64,000 bases of DNA from Spisula solida (GCA_947247005.1 OX365954.1:3116001-3180000), one strand, 5' to 3'. Positions 45,623 to 57,483 are shown, numbered from the stretch's first letter. Translations and numbers: made by a program. The notes: generated from the sequence alone by a model not told the origin.

Positions 45623-47878
45623 CTAAAGCATACGTGAAAGTTAAAATCCTGAAAACCCTGAAATCCTCAGAAAAGGACCATTATACTGGGAAAATACAGC
45701 AAAACATACTCTTTGGTACACCCAAAACCTGAAGTTCAGACATAAGGTCTGAAAAAATTTACTCATGTAGATGTGCATAAATAAGTCTGTTAAAATATTA
45801 TGCATCGTAAAACTACACGTATCCAGTGTATTTATAAATACATGATACTCCAAAACAGTCTCACTTATAAACATATATCCAGGGATACTGGTTACATAAT
45901 ATATATATATCCCTTCTCAAGAGGAACTATAGTAAAAATACTAGATTATAGTAGATTTTATACTAACGACTGACAACATCCTATCATCACATGACAAATA
46001 AATGAATATGAACAACTAAAAATTTGTACTCTCATCGGTCATAAATACACAACACTTGTTGCTACAGTGATAATGTTCAGAATGCAAAAAGCATTGGGTA
46101 ATAAGTCTATAAGTAATTCGTACTGAGTCACTCATTTCAAGTATATCATAAGTATAATTGATATATGGCTAAATTTAAGAATACAGCAACATATATTTCC
46201 AAAATTCATGACATGAATACCTAAAAGCAGATACATCTAAATAAGTTCAACCTGTATCCAAATGTACCAATTCATCAAAATGAACATCATTCCTCTTGTA
46301 ACCAATTCTCCACCAAACATCTGAGTTATTCAGTATCATATATAAATATAAGCCATCATAATACTGCCGTATAAATAAAGTAATCATTAAAGACAATTCA
46401 TAAACATGAACTTGATATCTCTATTCAAATGAAACCTTTTAACTCACAAAATACTTATTCAATCAACACCAAATACTCACTATATGATGTCTTTGACAGA
46501 CTCATAGCGAAATCAAAATATAATTATAATCATAAACATGCTAAACCATCCTGCATGTCACTTAAAAACAGTGTCATATAAATATAACTTCCCTCAAATG
46601 CCAAAATCATGTTCCATGACCAAAAATATATTAATTCAAAAAAGAACTTCACACTTATGTCAAATCTAATAGATTGACGACACACCACAAAAGCAAATGA
46701 CAAACTGCATAAGTCTCTGGTCAGAATAACTCAGTGCCATACGTTATACCTGATTTCAAATACTTAGAATTACTCCAACTCAATGCAACTATCCAAACTA
46801 CCAAATATTGATTTATCTCATAGGATAACCATTTACATAAAATATATCTTGATTGCATAAGCATGCAAATTAATAAATTCATATATAATCATACCCATAG
46901 CAGACAAAAAGCAACCTAAATGCTTGTTCATATGGATTCTAAAAATAGCATAAACACGCATCAAACACGTTCTCCCCTGACAAATGTCAAAGAACTCTAC
47001 GTTATGCTTCAAAACAGGTCTTACTTAATCACGAAACTTCTTCTCAACTATCAACTAATTACACGCAAACTGAGTTTGTCATGAAATATAACACTCTTAG
47101 TACCTTTCTAAATATAAAATAAGTACTGCCCATGTAATAATCTCTGAATAAATATCCGATATACAAATGGTCTCCATCTAAGGTTATGTACTCATAACAC
47201 ACTGTTATATTATCAAATAAACCGTGTCAGACTCAAAGTGACTTTCTGTAACTGCTAATAAAGCTAATTTCTCATATTCTCATAAAAGGTACAAAAACGT
47301 AACCTTCATATCAAATGAGCATGTGCTCTCAGGCTTTTCACAAAACTCTGTTAGACAGAGCCCATATATACAGTCACAATTCATCTAAAACTGATAACTG
47401 CCTAACAGTCAGTTAAACTCAAAACTTACCCACAGACAATATCATACTAATGTTATAAAGCCAACACTTTTGGCATGTAAATAAACATTTCCTCTAATCC
47501 AAAGACTAGGTCATTGCATTATAATCGGCGTCCTAAGACGCGTTCACTCGGATAACGGAACAAATTTGTCCGAATTTTAACATCCGAAAAGCATGTACTA
47601 CGTACTATGCACAAAGACGTAATTCGTCTATAAAATTGTCCAGAGGACATATTTTTATAATAACCATGTTTTACTATCACAAACTAGCAATGAAAATGGA
47701 AGACATGGGACAAAACCGGCTCAAAACTCTGCCAAAGTAATCATTATCGTGACATAAGCTGTTTTACAAACTAGCTTCCGGTTCCCAAAAAAGTCTTCTT
47801 AGTTCAACAATAAAGGATGATAACGGAAGATAAAAAACTCATAACGATTGAAAATTACAATACATTCATCGCAATTAC

Positions 47879-47948
47879 CTTCCTCGAATGTAAACTGCCA
47901 ACGAAAGTCGTAATTTCGCCGCAAAAACCAAAAATTACCACGCGACAT
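47879..47948 (-). CDS. possible first coding exon inside element Y
   Basis: On the minus strand an ATG at 47948 opens MSRGNFWFLRRNYDFRWQFT, then FEEG up to a consensus-like donor GGAAG|GTAATT at 47878. About 70-130 bp upstream lies TATAGTATATATCACGTG, within the segment shared with element X. Local CpG content is higher than in the rest of Y. I do not recognise the peptide and found no downstream exon, so this may be a captured host gene start or chance. Confidence 0.25.
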
Positions 47949-48274
47949 TGTCGCACGAACGTCTTGCTCATTCAAGCGCTTGACTAAATAAGATTGATTA
48001 CAGGTGCACACGTGATATATACTATACGGTGCACTGCACTTTTTCTCGGGTCTTTAAAAAAGCGCTCATTCCAGTACTATGACTGAAATGCTAATTGTAC
48101 ATGTGAAAGCCATAGGCTTTATGAAAAATAATGCACTGCAAACATGAATTTCAAATGATGGCCTAATATGGCAGAGAAGGTATCAGTGCATTCCATCATA
48201 AAGTCACAATAACAAAAAGAATTTATTGATGTAAACTAAAGGAGACTTTTACTATAACAATATAAAATGTAATA

Positions 48275-48695
48275 CAGTGTAGTTATACCACGTGACTTTT
48301 GACTACAGTTACAAGAAGAAATTTGTAAACATTGGAAAATAAAATAGTCATAAATATTTTATTTCTTCATCGATTTCTTTGAAATATACACCACGCTAAG
48401 GAGACAATTATTTGCTTTCCATGAAATATAAAACCTTTTTCAACGGTTGTGCCGTTTTGTCAATTACCTTGTGAAACCGTGGAACGTGTAGGTTTCACAG
48501 GGTAATGGAAAAATCGGCAATACTCCTGAACAAGATCTTATATTTCATGGAAAGCAAATGCTTTTCCCCTTAGCGTGGCGTATATTTTATAGAAATCGAT
48601 AAAGAAATAAAATATTTATGGCTATATTTGTGTTCCAATGTTAACAAATTTCTACTTGTAACGGTAGTCAAAAGCCACGTGGTATGACTACACTG
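48275..48695. mobile_element. 421-bp foldback MITE with CAGTGTAG ends
   Basis: Perfect short ends CAGTGTAG/CTACACTG with extended imperfect complementarity over both ~200-bp arms (TACCACGTG.CTTTTGACTAC, TGCTTTCCATGAAATATAA). Flanked by TAATA on both sides (48270-48274 and 48696-48700), a probable 5-bp target duplication, or TA by chance extension. Confidence 0.82.
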
Positions 48696-49117
48696 TAATA
48701 GCTGCCATAATATAATGATAGAGACTTTTACAGCACATTAAATTCAATGTGCCATTCATTGTTTGTGTGAACTGTTACAATATCTGTGACATTGTACATC
48801 ATGAACAGGGTTTTTTGGGTTTAATAAGTTACAAAAACCACTTTCACAATGTCTACACAGGTCTACAGTGCAAATTTGGGGACTATCATGCGTCCGTCAC
48901 ACAACAGACTTAATACATTTCTGCATTGTGTGTCCATAAAGGGATATATCATCATGGACCCTTGTCGTAAAGTTTTGGACATGTTGAAAATTGTCTACAG
49001 GTGACTGTTGTAGGTACATCATGCGATGCCCTACATTGTCCCATGATAGACGTGCATTTTGTTTGTGATTATAAGGTCAATCATACCAATATCGTGCGAT
49101 GGACGTGTGATTGTCAC

Positions 49118-49217
49118 GGTCAATTTGGGTTAACCAGGACGGACGGACGAACGGACGGACGGACGGACAGGTGAATCACTATATACCTCCCCATCTATCG
49201 ATAGGGGGGCATAAAAA
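49118..49217 (+). mobile_element. HINE-C tail at the junction of the two duplicated copies
   Basis: GGTCAATTTGGGTTAACCAG, a GGACGGACGAACGGAC tract and the hairpin tail ending GGGGGGCATAAAAA. Only the last ~100 bp of the element exist. It separates duplication copy 1 (ends 49117) from copy 2 (starts at about 49213). Confidence 0.85.
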
Positions 49218-49632
49218 CCTGTACCTAAACTTTAACATTTGCACTTTTTGCACTAAGTAGAAAAAGGGGGCATAATTTCAACAAAATGCCTGATAGAGTT
49301 ACCTACTCCTGCATATGGGTTGGGGTCATGGTGGCAAACAAGTATGCAAAGTATGAAAGCAATATCTCAAAGGACTTAGAAAATATAAGAGGTTAAAGAA
49401 CCTGACAGTGTATCTAAACTTTAACAAAAGTGTTACGCCGACGTCAACGCCGACGCCGATGCTCGGGTTACTGCAATAGCTCCCCTTATTCTACGAATAG
49501 TGGAGCTAAAAATGTAATTTTTTGGCGGTATCTTTTGTGATGAGTATAGCATATTTCCACCTATGAGAAATCCTGTATCTTTTCATTGGTTTTGGAAGTG
49601 GTCAAAACAAGGTTGAATATCAAGCTATACAG

Positions 49633-49956
49633 CTATCGCTGAAAAAGTGGCTTTGGGACATAGAGCTCTGAGTTTTCAATAGATCTTAGGTTTAGTAAAT
49701 GTTTTTGTGATTTAAATTGAAATTTTTCGGTCATAAATTTAGGAAATGATTGATCATTTACACATTTATATACCATCAGTGATTTTTTGTAATCGACTCG
49801 TTCATCAAATTTCATCCAGTTGAGCTCCTTAAAGAGTGTATCTGAAGGTTTATCATAATCTTTTTCTAGAATGTTCCTTGCTGCTCGTTCTTGAACTTTG
49901 ATTATATCTAGAGTTATCTCCGATGAACTATACATTATCAGACATATTATAAACAA
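49633..49956 (-). pseudogene. LINE reverse-transcriptase C-terminal fragment, second copy
   Basis: Duplicate of 39586-39909 with the same 107-residue translation, including QERAARNILEKDYDKPSD. Preservation of the peptide reflects recent duplication, not selection, because the frame is truncated upstream in both copies. Confidence 0.75.
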
Positions 49957-50393
49957 GCTCTATCTGTATAATGGATGTTAGTAGCAGTTAGAATATATAC
50001 CCAAATAACTCAATGACATAAAACCTGGATCAGGTGTCAGTATCCCTTTATAGACAATGTCTCTACCATGACGATGTTTATGTCCTGAAAGTAGTACAGT
50101 AGTGAAGAATTAATCCAACACCAAATAGTTCATAGACAGAAAAAACACAAACACTGATTTGTGGTCGGTAACAATAAACCTGAAATATTATACACTGCTC
50201 TTTTTTTTTTATATATCGTATTTCTATAGGAAATATTTGTATTTTATATCCGTAAAGTACTAAATTTTGAAAGTTCATTACGATACAATTGTTTTTACAA
50301 TCTAACATGCTTTATCAAATATTTGCCGCCACATAACGTAACATCTATATAAGTGCATGACGTCAAATCCGTTGTTTTCATTTATATGATTGT

Positions 50394-50444
50394 ATTTTCT
50401 GATGAAGGCAAAATACTGAAAGGTTGATAATACAACTTTAAAAT
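50394..50444 (+). ncRNA. hammerhead-ribozyme-like motif, copy 2
   Basis: Same motif as 40347-40397: CTGATGA at 50399-50405, GAAA at 50418-50421, stem III AGGTTG/CAACTT and stem I ATTTT/AAAAT. The only change is AGAC to AGGC in stem II, which does not improve pairing. Confidence 0.35.
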
Positions 50445-51719
50445 TAATTTCATCACGTGTTGGTGTTGATATTTATCTTTATTTACACTGCTCATGATCA
50501 TAAGAAAGTCTTATTCTAAATCTAAACTTAAATATTGTCATTGTGTTCTGATGATTTTATTTAATATTCAAATTCAAAATCAGCATTACTAAATGACAAG
50601 AGAGTGCGGCCCGATATATCACTCATCTATGTGTATTATAAGCACAGAGATTTTGACATGATCCTGACCTTTATGCATGAATATATTACAAGGTTCTTGC
50701 TTTAAATATAAAAATTCCACATGCAAATCGTGCAAAATCTGTCCTTTAGATTTGTGTTGGTATTACACCATCCATGGCGCCTTCGTGATACTTCCAGCTT
50801 ATGAAAACGCTCAATCGGGAATATGAATATAGACAATAAATCAGCTGTGAAATTATGCTAATAGAAGTTTGAGAGTCGTGTCAAATTCTCTGGACTATAT
50901 CAATCGCAAAAGAGTCTATGAAGACCTTTACTCTAACTTGACCTCATCAAGGTAAATATTCTAACAAACTTTCACAAATACCCAGTGAAAAATGCAGCCT
51001 CAGTTATAATGCCTGTACAAGGTGTTTATACGTTTGACTTTATAATTTACCCCAGATGAATAGTATTCAAACTTTGACAGAGGCCTAAAAATTAAAGACC
51101 CAGTGAAAATGCAGCCTAATTACTGCACACATAACTAAAATGATTTAATTTACACTGAGTACATAAAGAAACGCACATGATACATTTTCTTCATACTTGT
51201 AACTTTAAATGTAAAACTGGTAAATCAGTCATAATTATTTGTGTCTGCTTATTCTCAGGTATATCTGCTTTCAATCTGTAACTGTATTCACATGGGACTC
51301 TGATTTTGAAGTTTTGAAACAGACTACCGAAACAACTTAATGTGTCACCATGTGACCATCGAAGAACGTTATAGGCTTACATGTACCCATGTGGTATGGA
51401 GAAAATTGAACATGCGTGTTTCTTTATGTACTCAAGTGTACGATACAGAAAGGGGTTCCAATGAAGTAAATGTCTCAAGACACTATATAAGTTTAACTCA
51501 GGATGTGCTTGATTGACTACCAAATGTTAATACATGGTAGCTATAGTCATATTGTTTATTCAATAATACATTTCTTAATACATTTTGAAGACACTGAGAC
51601 ATATTTTCTGCCTAATACCTGAATAACGGAACTCCTCTACTAGGAAAACTGGACAGATTTTCCGACTGTGTCTTAGTTATACCGGTAATAAGACAAGAGA
51701 ATCAGAGAAGTATATCAGG

Positions 51720-53259
51720 AACAAACTAGAACTGCCACAGAGTGACTAATGATACCCCCACATACCGCTTTGTCACAGACGTATGGCAAACAACATCCAT
51801 AAAAACTGTTGCATGGTGGACAACAATTGTTATTTTTAAATTCAACAATAAATGATGAAGTTATGGTCCAGACAACATAAATTATGGTCATTTCTGACCT
51901 TTGAACTCTTCAGTGTGACCTTGACCTTTGTGATACTGACATAATTGTTTGATAGGGGTGAACCATTGTGCCAGGTTATTTTAAAATCCCAAAATAAATG
52001 ACTTAGTTATGCTCCGGACAAGCTCAATTATGGCCATTTTTTACTTTTCAACTCCAAGTGTGACCTTGACCTATGAGATATTGACGTAATTGTTTCGCAT
52101 GACACACTGTCTGGTGGTAGTGAACATTTGTGCCTAATTATTTTCAAACCCCACAATCAATGACTTAGTTATGAGCCGGACAAGCTCAATTTTGGCTAAT
52201 TTTGACCTTTGAACTCCAAGCGTGACCTTGACCTTTGAGATATTGACGTAATTGTTTCGCATGACACACCGTCTGGTAGTAGTGAACATTTCTGCCAAAT
52301 TATTTTTAAATCCCATAATAAATAACTTAGTTATGGGCCGGACAAGCTCATTTTTGGCTATTTTTGACCTTTGAACTCCAAATGTGACCTTGACCTTTTA
52401 AATATTGACGTAATTGTTCAGCATGTCACATCATCTGGTACTGGTGAACATTTGTGCCACATTATTTTTAAATCCCACAATAAATGACTTAGTTATGCTT
52501 CGGACAAGCTCAATTTTGGCTAATTTTGACCTTTGAACTCCAAGCGTGACCTTGACCTTTGAGATATTGACGTAATTGTTTCGCATGACACACCGTCTGG
52601 TAGTAGTGAACATTTCTGCCAAATTATTTTTAAATCCCATAATAAATAACTTAGTTATGGGCCGGACAAGCTCATTTTTGGCTATTTTTGACCTTTGAAC
52701 TCCAAATGTGACCTTGACCTTTTAAATATTGACGTAATTGTTGTGCATGTCACATCATCTGGTACTGGTGAACATTTGTGCAACATTATTTTTAAATCCC
52801 ACAATAAATGACTTAGTTATGCTTCGGACAAGCTCAATTATGGCCATTTTTGACCTTTGAACTCAAAGTGTGACCTTGACCTTTGAAATATTGACATAAT
52901 TGTTTCACATGACACACTGTCTCATCAAGATGAACAAATGTACCAAATTATTTAAAAATCCTTCAATACATACAGAAGATACAGTCTGGACAAACTTTGG
53001 GACAGACGGACGTACTCATGAGACGGTACTTGTGGGGTTTTCTTTTGTTCTTTCTTTTGTTTGGTTGCAACCCACAAGTAGCATTTTGCACCCCACAAGT
53101 GACGGAATGAATGGAATCTAAAAATAGCCTATTGTTCCACACCCCACAACTACCGGTGCATTCGTACGGACCGACAGACGGACCGACCGACGGACGGACT
53201 GACAAAGTGACTCCTATATAGCCCCCCCCCCCCCCTACTTCAGTAGTGGGGGTATAAAT
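51720..53259 (+). mobile_element. HINE-F element, copy 2 (one more monomer)
   Basis: Same head and tail as 41678-43057 but seven monomers instead of six. The block with CGTCTGGTAGTAGTGAACAT and CATCTGGTACTGGTGAACAT alternates one additional time, and the C run before the tail is longer (53222-53235). This shows array-length change since the duplication. Confidence 0.9.
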
Positions 53260-53683
53260 ATGATGGTAATGGAAACATGGACAAATCTATTAAATGGGTA
53301 AGGAATTCAGAAATATAAGCATTGAACGTTTTCTTTACATTTCACTCATACACATATTTAAAACTGACACTGACAAAACCCCTTTGAACTGAAAACCCCT
53401 CCAAATGGAAATTTTATTATGTTTATTGACAATTGCATCAATATCATGATCATGTTAATATGTCAAGTAAAATGTCAAAGATTTTAAATCAAAGTGAATA
53501 CATATTTTATACTCATACTTAATTTTGGGGACAATTAAAATGCACTGCAAACGTGAATTTCAAATGATGGCCTAATATGGCAGAGAAGGTATCAGTGCAT
53601 TCCATCATAAAGTCACAATAACAAAAAGAATTTATTGATGTAAACTAAAGGAGACTTTTACTATAACAATATAAAATGTAATA

Positions 53684-54104
53684 CAGTGTAGTTATACCAC
53701 GTGACTTTTGACTACAGTTACAAGAAGAAATTTGTAAACATTGGAAAATAAAATAGTCATAAATATTTTATTTCTTCATCGATTTCTTTGAAATATACAC
53801 CACGCTAAGGAGACAATTATTTGCTTTCCATGAAATATAAAACCTTTTTCAACGGTTGTGCCGTTTTGTCAATTACCTTGTGAAACCATGGAACGTGTAG
53901 GTTTCACAGGGTAATGGAAAAATCGGCAATACTCCTGAACAAGATCTTATATTTCATGGAAAGCAAATGCTTTTCCCCTTAGCGTGGCGTATATTTTATA
54001 GAAATCGATAAAGAAATAAAATATTTATGGCTATATTTGTGTTCCAATGTTAACAAATTTCTACTTGTAACTGTAGTCAAAAGCCACGTGGTATAACTAC
54101 ACTG
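53684..54104. mobile_element. 421-bp foldback MITE, duplicated copy
   Basis: Copy of 48275-48695 carried by the segmental duplication, with the same TAATA flanks (53679-53683 and 54105-54109) and only a few substitutions. Confidence 0.82.
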
Positions 54105-54526
54105 TAATAGCTGCCATAATATTATGATAGAGACTTTTACAGCACATTAAATTCAATGTGCCATTCATTGTTTGTGTGAACTGTTACAATATCTGTGACA
54201 TTGTACATCATGAACTGGGTTTTTTGGGTTTAATAAGTTACAAAAACCACTTTCACAATGTCTACACAGATCTACAGTGCAAATTTGGGGACTATCATGC
54301 GTCCGTCACACAACAGACTTAATAAATTTCTGCATTGTGTGTCCATAAAGGGATATATCATCATGGACCCTTGTCGTAAAGTTTTGGACATGTTGAAAAT
54401 TGTCTACAGGTGACTGTTGTAGGTACATCATGCGATGCCCTACATTGTCCCATGATAGACGTGCATTTTGTTTGTGATTATAAGGTCAATCATACCAATA
54501 TCGTGCGATGGACGTGTGATTGTCAC

Positions 54527-55393
54527 ATTTTATACGCAAGACAGTCTTTCAATCATTCATTATGACAGCCGTGAGTCAATAACATGACCGTTGTATGACA
54601 ATCACACGACGCGCGTGCATCATTTGCATGACGCACATAAACGTCCTTTCTTAATATTTATACCCTACAGTGCAATTCTAAGACAAAATCATATTCTGAG
54701 AGAACAATTTATACTTGAAAACAGTAAAACTTCTCAAGCGCGACATTACAACATTAGGAAACATAATGTTTTATTTTTGTACAGAAGTTGTTGATCTAGA
54801 GAGAAAAATGCATATTAAATTGATACTTCTGTAACAAAATGTTTATGTTGCTTAAGAGAGACTGTTGCTCCATGGAGGGTTGCTCTGGACATTGCATTCA
54901 GTTACAAACTAAGATATAGTCCCACAATGATAATGTGTTATTTACAAACATGTCTATTTATAGCAAAAGATTATTCCAAATCAAAACATAGGGACCAATC
55001 AATGAATAAGACATTATATCTACATCAGCAATGTATGCTTTTGTGGTGGCTCTGTGGTAAAACACACGGCATTTACTCATATTTGAATTTTTTATTTTTG
55101 TGCGTTCGACCCCCAATCGCGGCGTCTTTTTTGTCTATTTTATGATCAAGTATTCATAAATTATAAGTATACTAATCATTATACATGATAAAGCCGATGG
55201 CATTTTATTGTTCAATTGAATATATTACATGTATTAATTATGTGCATTATATGATTGTATTGGCACTAAACTGAGTATAAAAATGTAATACTACATGTGG
55301 AATAGAAAATAATGAGATGGACAAAGACCTAAATATACAATTAGGTCTTTGAGATGGACAATAAAATAAAACCCTCCTTTAAATAAAATAACT
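54527..55393. other. no gene; tRNA-like element and small inverted repeats
   Basis: GACAATCACAC at 54598 is the reverse complement of GTGTGATTGTC at the end of duplication copy 2. A hairpin AAAGACCTAA..TTAGGTCTTT lies at 55324-55350. Otherwise AT-rich and featureless. Confidence 0.45.
55039..55125 (+). mobile_element. tRNA-like head of a possible SINE
   Basis: GTGGCTCTGTGGTAAAACAC resembles an A box in a D arm, and GTGCGTTCGACCCCCAA resembles a B box and T arm about 60 bp later. The region between does not fold as a normal anticodon arm, so a decayed tRNA-derived SINE is the best reading. Confidence 0.3.
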
Positions 55394-56636
55394 AACAAGA
55401 GGGCCCAAAGGGCCATAGGTCGCTCACCTGTCCTAGTTGTTCATGAACCCCCAATGGTAGCCTCTATTGCATGTACAAGGTTTTCAAATTGTCTTATGCT
55501 TTATAATTTACATCACATTTAGACCCAATGACATATTGAAGTGATTTGACCTTGTGACCTAATTTTTGACCCGGATGACCCAATATGGAACTTGACCTAG
55601 ATTTTATTGAGATGATCATTGTGACCAAGTTTCATAAAGATTAGACCAAAATTGTGACCTCTAATGACTATACAAGGTTTTTCTATGATTTGACCTTGTG
55701 ACCTAGTTTTTGACCCCGGATGACCCAATATCAAACTTGACCTAGATGTTGTTGTGATGATCATTGTGACCAAGTTTCATACAGATTAGTCCAAAATTGT
55801 GACCTCTAGTGACTACACAAAGTTTTTCTATGATTTGACCTTGTGACCTAGTTTTTGACCCCGGATGACCCAATATCAAACTTGACCTAGATTTTGTTGA
55901 GATGATTATTGTGACCAAGTTTCATAAAGATTAGGCTCAAATTGCGACCTCTAGTGTGTTCACAAGCTTTTTCAATGATTTGGCCTCGTGACCTAGTTTT
56001 TAACCCCAGATGACCCAATATCGAACTTGACCTAGATTTTATAGAGATGATCATTGTGACCAAGTTTCATACAGATTAGTCCAAAATTGTGACCTCTAGT
56101 GACTACACAAGGTTTTTCTATGATTTGACCTTGTGACCTAGTTTTTGACCCCGGATGACCCAATATCAAACTTGACCTAGATTTTGTTGAGATGATTATT
56201 GTGACCAAGTTTCATAAAGATTAGGCTCAAATTGCGACCTCTAGTGTGTTCACAAGCTTTTTCAATGATTTGGCCTCGTGACCTAGTTTTTAACCCCAGA
56301 TAACCCAATATCGAACTTGACCTAGATTTTATAGAGATGATCATTGTGATCAAGTTTCATAAAGATTAGGCTCAAATTGTGACCTCTAATGTGTTCACAA
56401 GGTTTTCCTTTGATTTGGCCTAGTGACCTAGTTTTTGACCCCAGATGACCCAATATCGAACTTGACCTAGATTGTATGAAGATGATCATTGTGATCAAGT
56501 TTCATATTGATCAGGTTAAATTTGTGACCTATAGTGTGTTCACAAGCAATTGTGAACGGACGGACGGACGACGGACGACGGACGAAGAGCGATCTCAAAA
56601 GCTCACCTTGTCACTTTGTGACAGGTGAGCTAAAAA
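55394..56636 (+). mobile_element. HINE-A element, complete
   Basis: Head AACAAGAGGGCCCAAAGGGCC with GCTCACCTGTC, about seven monomers (two adjacent pairs near-identical, about 290 bp apart), a GGACGGACGGACGACGG tract, and a clean 3' hairpin. In the hairpin GCTCACC and TTGTCAC pair with GTGACA and GGTGAGC around TTT, followed by TAAAAA. It is the best preserved tail of this family. Confidence 0.93.
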
Positions 56637-56732
56637 GAGATAAAAAGGAATTACCAAAATAAAAAGGATATTTTCATAAACATATTTCTATAAAAACAAA
56701 ATTTTATTTTTAAAACTTTTATTGCTAATGGT

Positions 56733-56806
56733 ATTCGAACCTACAAAGTGAACTAAAGTTGTATGTCAGATACATTCGGCTTAGCGCACTGAGCTATCAG
56801 GACATC
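56733..56806 (-). mobile_element. tRNA-like sequence (SINE head or tRNA pseudogene)
   Basis: On the minus strand, TGATAGCTCAGTGCGCTAAG (A-box region) is followed ~45 nt later by TAGGTTCGAATACC (B-box consensus). The D stem is partial and the acceptor ends do not pair, so a working tRNA is unlikely. Confidence 0.35.
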
Positions 56807-56984
56807 TGATCAGTAGGAGAAAAATAAATGTTTTATAACTGTCAAGTCAATTAAATATAACATGTAACCCGTTATCAAAGCATGGATGCGCCCAAGCATT
56901 TGCGCGGGAATCACATTATCGTTGGGGGACTATATCAAACTTGTACGAATGTTCTCATACATGCATGTCAACAACATACATTAA

Positions 56985-57112
56985 TCAAACTTGATCTAGA
57001 TCTTGTTGGATTGATCAGAGTGACAGAGTTTAAAAAAGATTAGGTCCAAATTGTGACCTTTAGTGATTACACAAGGTTTTTCTATGATTTGACTTAGTGA
57101 CATAGTTTTTTA
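56985..57112 (+). mobile_element. HINE-A monomer fragment
   Basis: AATCAAACTTGATCTAGATC through GTGATTACACAAGGTTTTTC and TGACTTAGTGACATAG is one diverged HINE-A monomer without head or tail. It lies 140 bp from the exon at 57254. Confidence 0.75.
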
Positions 57113-57253
57113 GTGAGGCAGTATTTTGTTGAAAATACTTTGGTTTCTTTGAAAAGGTAGCCTAAGGTTTCAGAAAGCCAGACATGGCACTAAACATAAA
57201 AGTAATTTGGTATTAGGGCCTTATCGTTGGCACACTATAAAGGGTATAATTAC

Positions 57254-57383
57254 CTTGAAATGAGAGACTTGACTTCACAGAAATATCATCAGTGGACCGC
57301 ATTGGAACAGGGCTACTCTTCAATGTTAATGCAACATCTAGCTGATTTCTCGACTTCACACAATCAAAATGGAACAATACTCC
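57254..57383 (-). CDS. most 5' supported exon of the unrecognised host gene
   Basis: A 130-bp exon with acceptor TGTCTTCATTTCAG| at 57384 and donor TTTCAAG|GTAATTA at 57253. In phase 0 it reads GVLFHFDCVKSRNQLDVALT, then LKSSPVPMRSTDDISVKSS and LSFQ, leaving one G. That G with the first two bases of the exon at 17665-17846 makes Gly and keeps the frame open, so the two can be consecutive despite 39.4 kb between them. Composition differs clearly from the AT-rich flanks. Family not recognised; no signal peptide here, so the true start lies further upstream, perhaps outside the window. Confidence 0.72.
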
Positions 57384-57483
57384 CTGAAATGAAGACATAC
57401 ATCATGGTTTAATGTAAATATATATATACATTTTGTATGTGTTATTTACACTGAGAACTAGCCATTGTCATTTAGCCTTTCCG

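Larger units (their letters stand above)
43801..48131. mobile_element. inverted-repeat element Y (4.33 kb), unclassified
   Basis: A perfect 44-bp terminal inverted repeat starts TTATTTTTCATAAAGCCTAT and ends TGTACAATTAGCAT. Comparison with the empty site at 53541-53544 gives a TGCA target duplication: the left copy is split by element X (43340-43341 and 43799-43800), the right copy is at 48132-48135. Inside is AT-rich and stop-rich on both strands, apart from a CpG-richer 47500-48010 with a possible first exon. No transposase was recognised, so Y may be non-autonomous or intron-rich. A 4-bp TSD with long TIRs does not decide the superfamily. Confidence 0.8.
39172..49117. repeat. segmental duplication, copy 1 (contains a 4.8-kb insertion)
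   Basis: Aligns with 49213-54526 over its whole length apart from the insertion at 43342-48133. Differences are few: single substitutions, a 9-bp indel near 41905, one fewer HINE-F monomer (~160 bp), and a shorter C run near 43027. It ends at GTGATTGTCAC, followed directly by a HINE-C tail. Confidence 0.93.
49213..54526. repeat. segmental duplication, copy 2 (empty site)
   Basis: Begins AAAAACCTGTACCTAAAC, as does copy 1 at 39172, and ends at TGATTGTCAC. It contains the HINE-D tail (to 49512), LINE fragment, hammerhead-like motif, HINE-F and the 421-bp MITE in the same order as copy 1. At 53538-53545 it reads AAAATGCACT with no insertion. Confidence 0.93.

Noticed and set aside
47799..48011. 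70-residue minus-strand frame taken as an intact small protein
   Set aside because: A good donor splits it after 24 codons from the ATG and the part beyond looks intronic; listed only as a possible first exon.
57227..57412. Plus-strand 61-residue frame
   Set aside because: It is the antisense shadow of the better supported minus-strand exon at 57254-57383.
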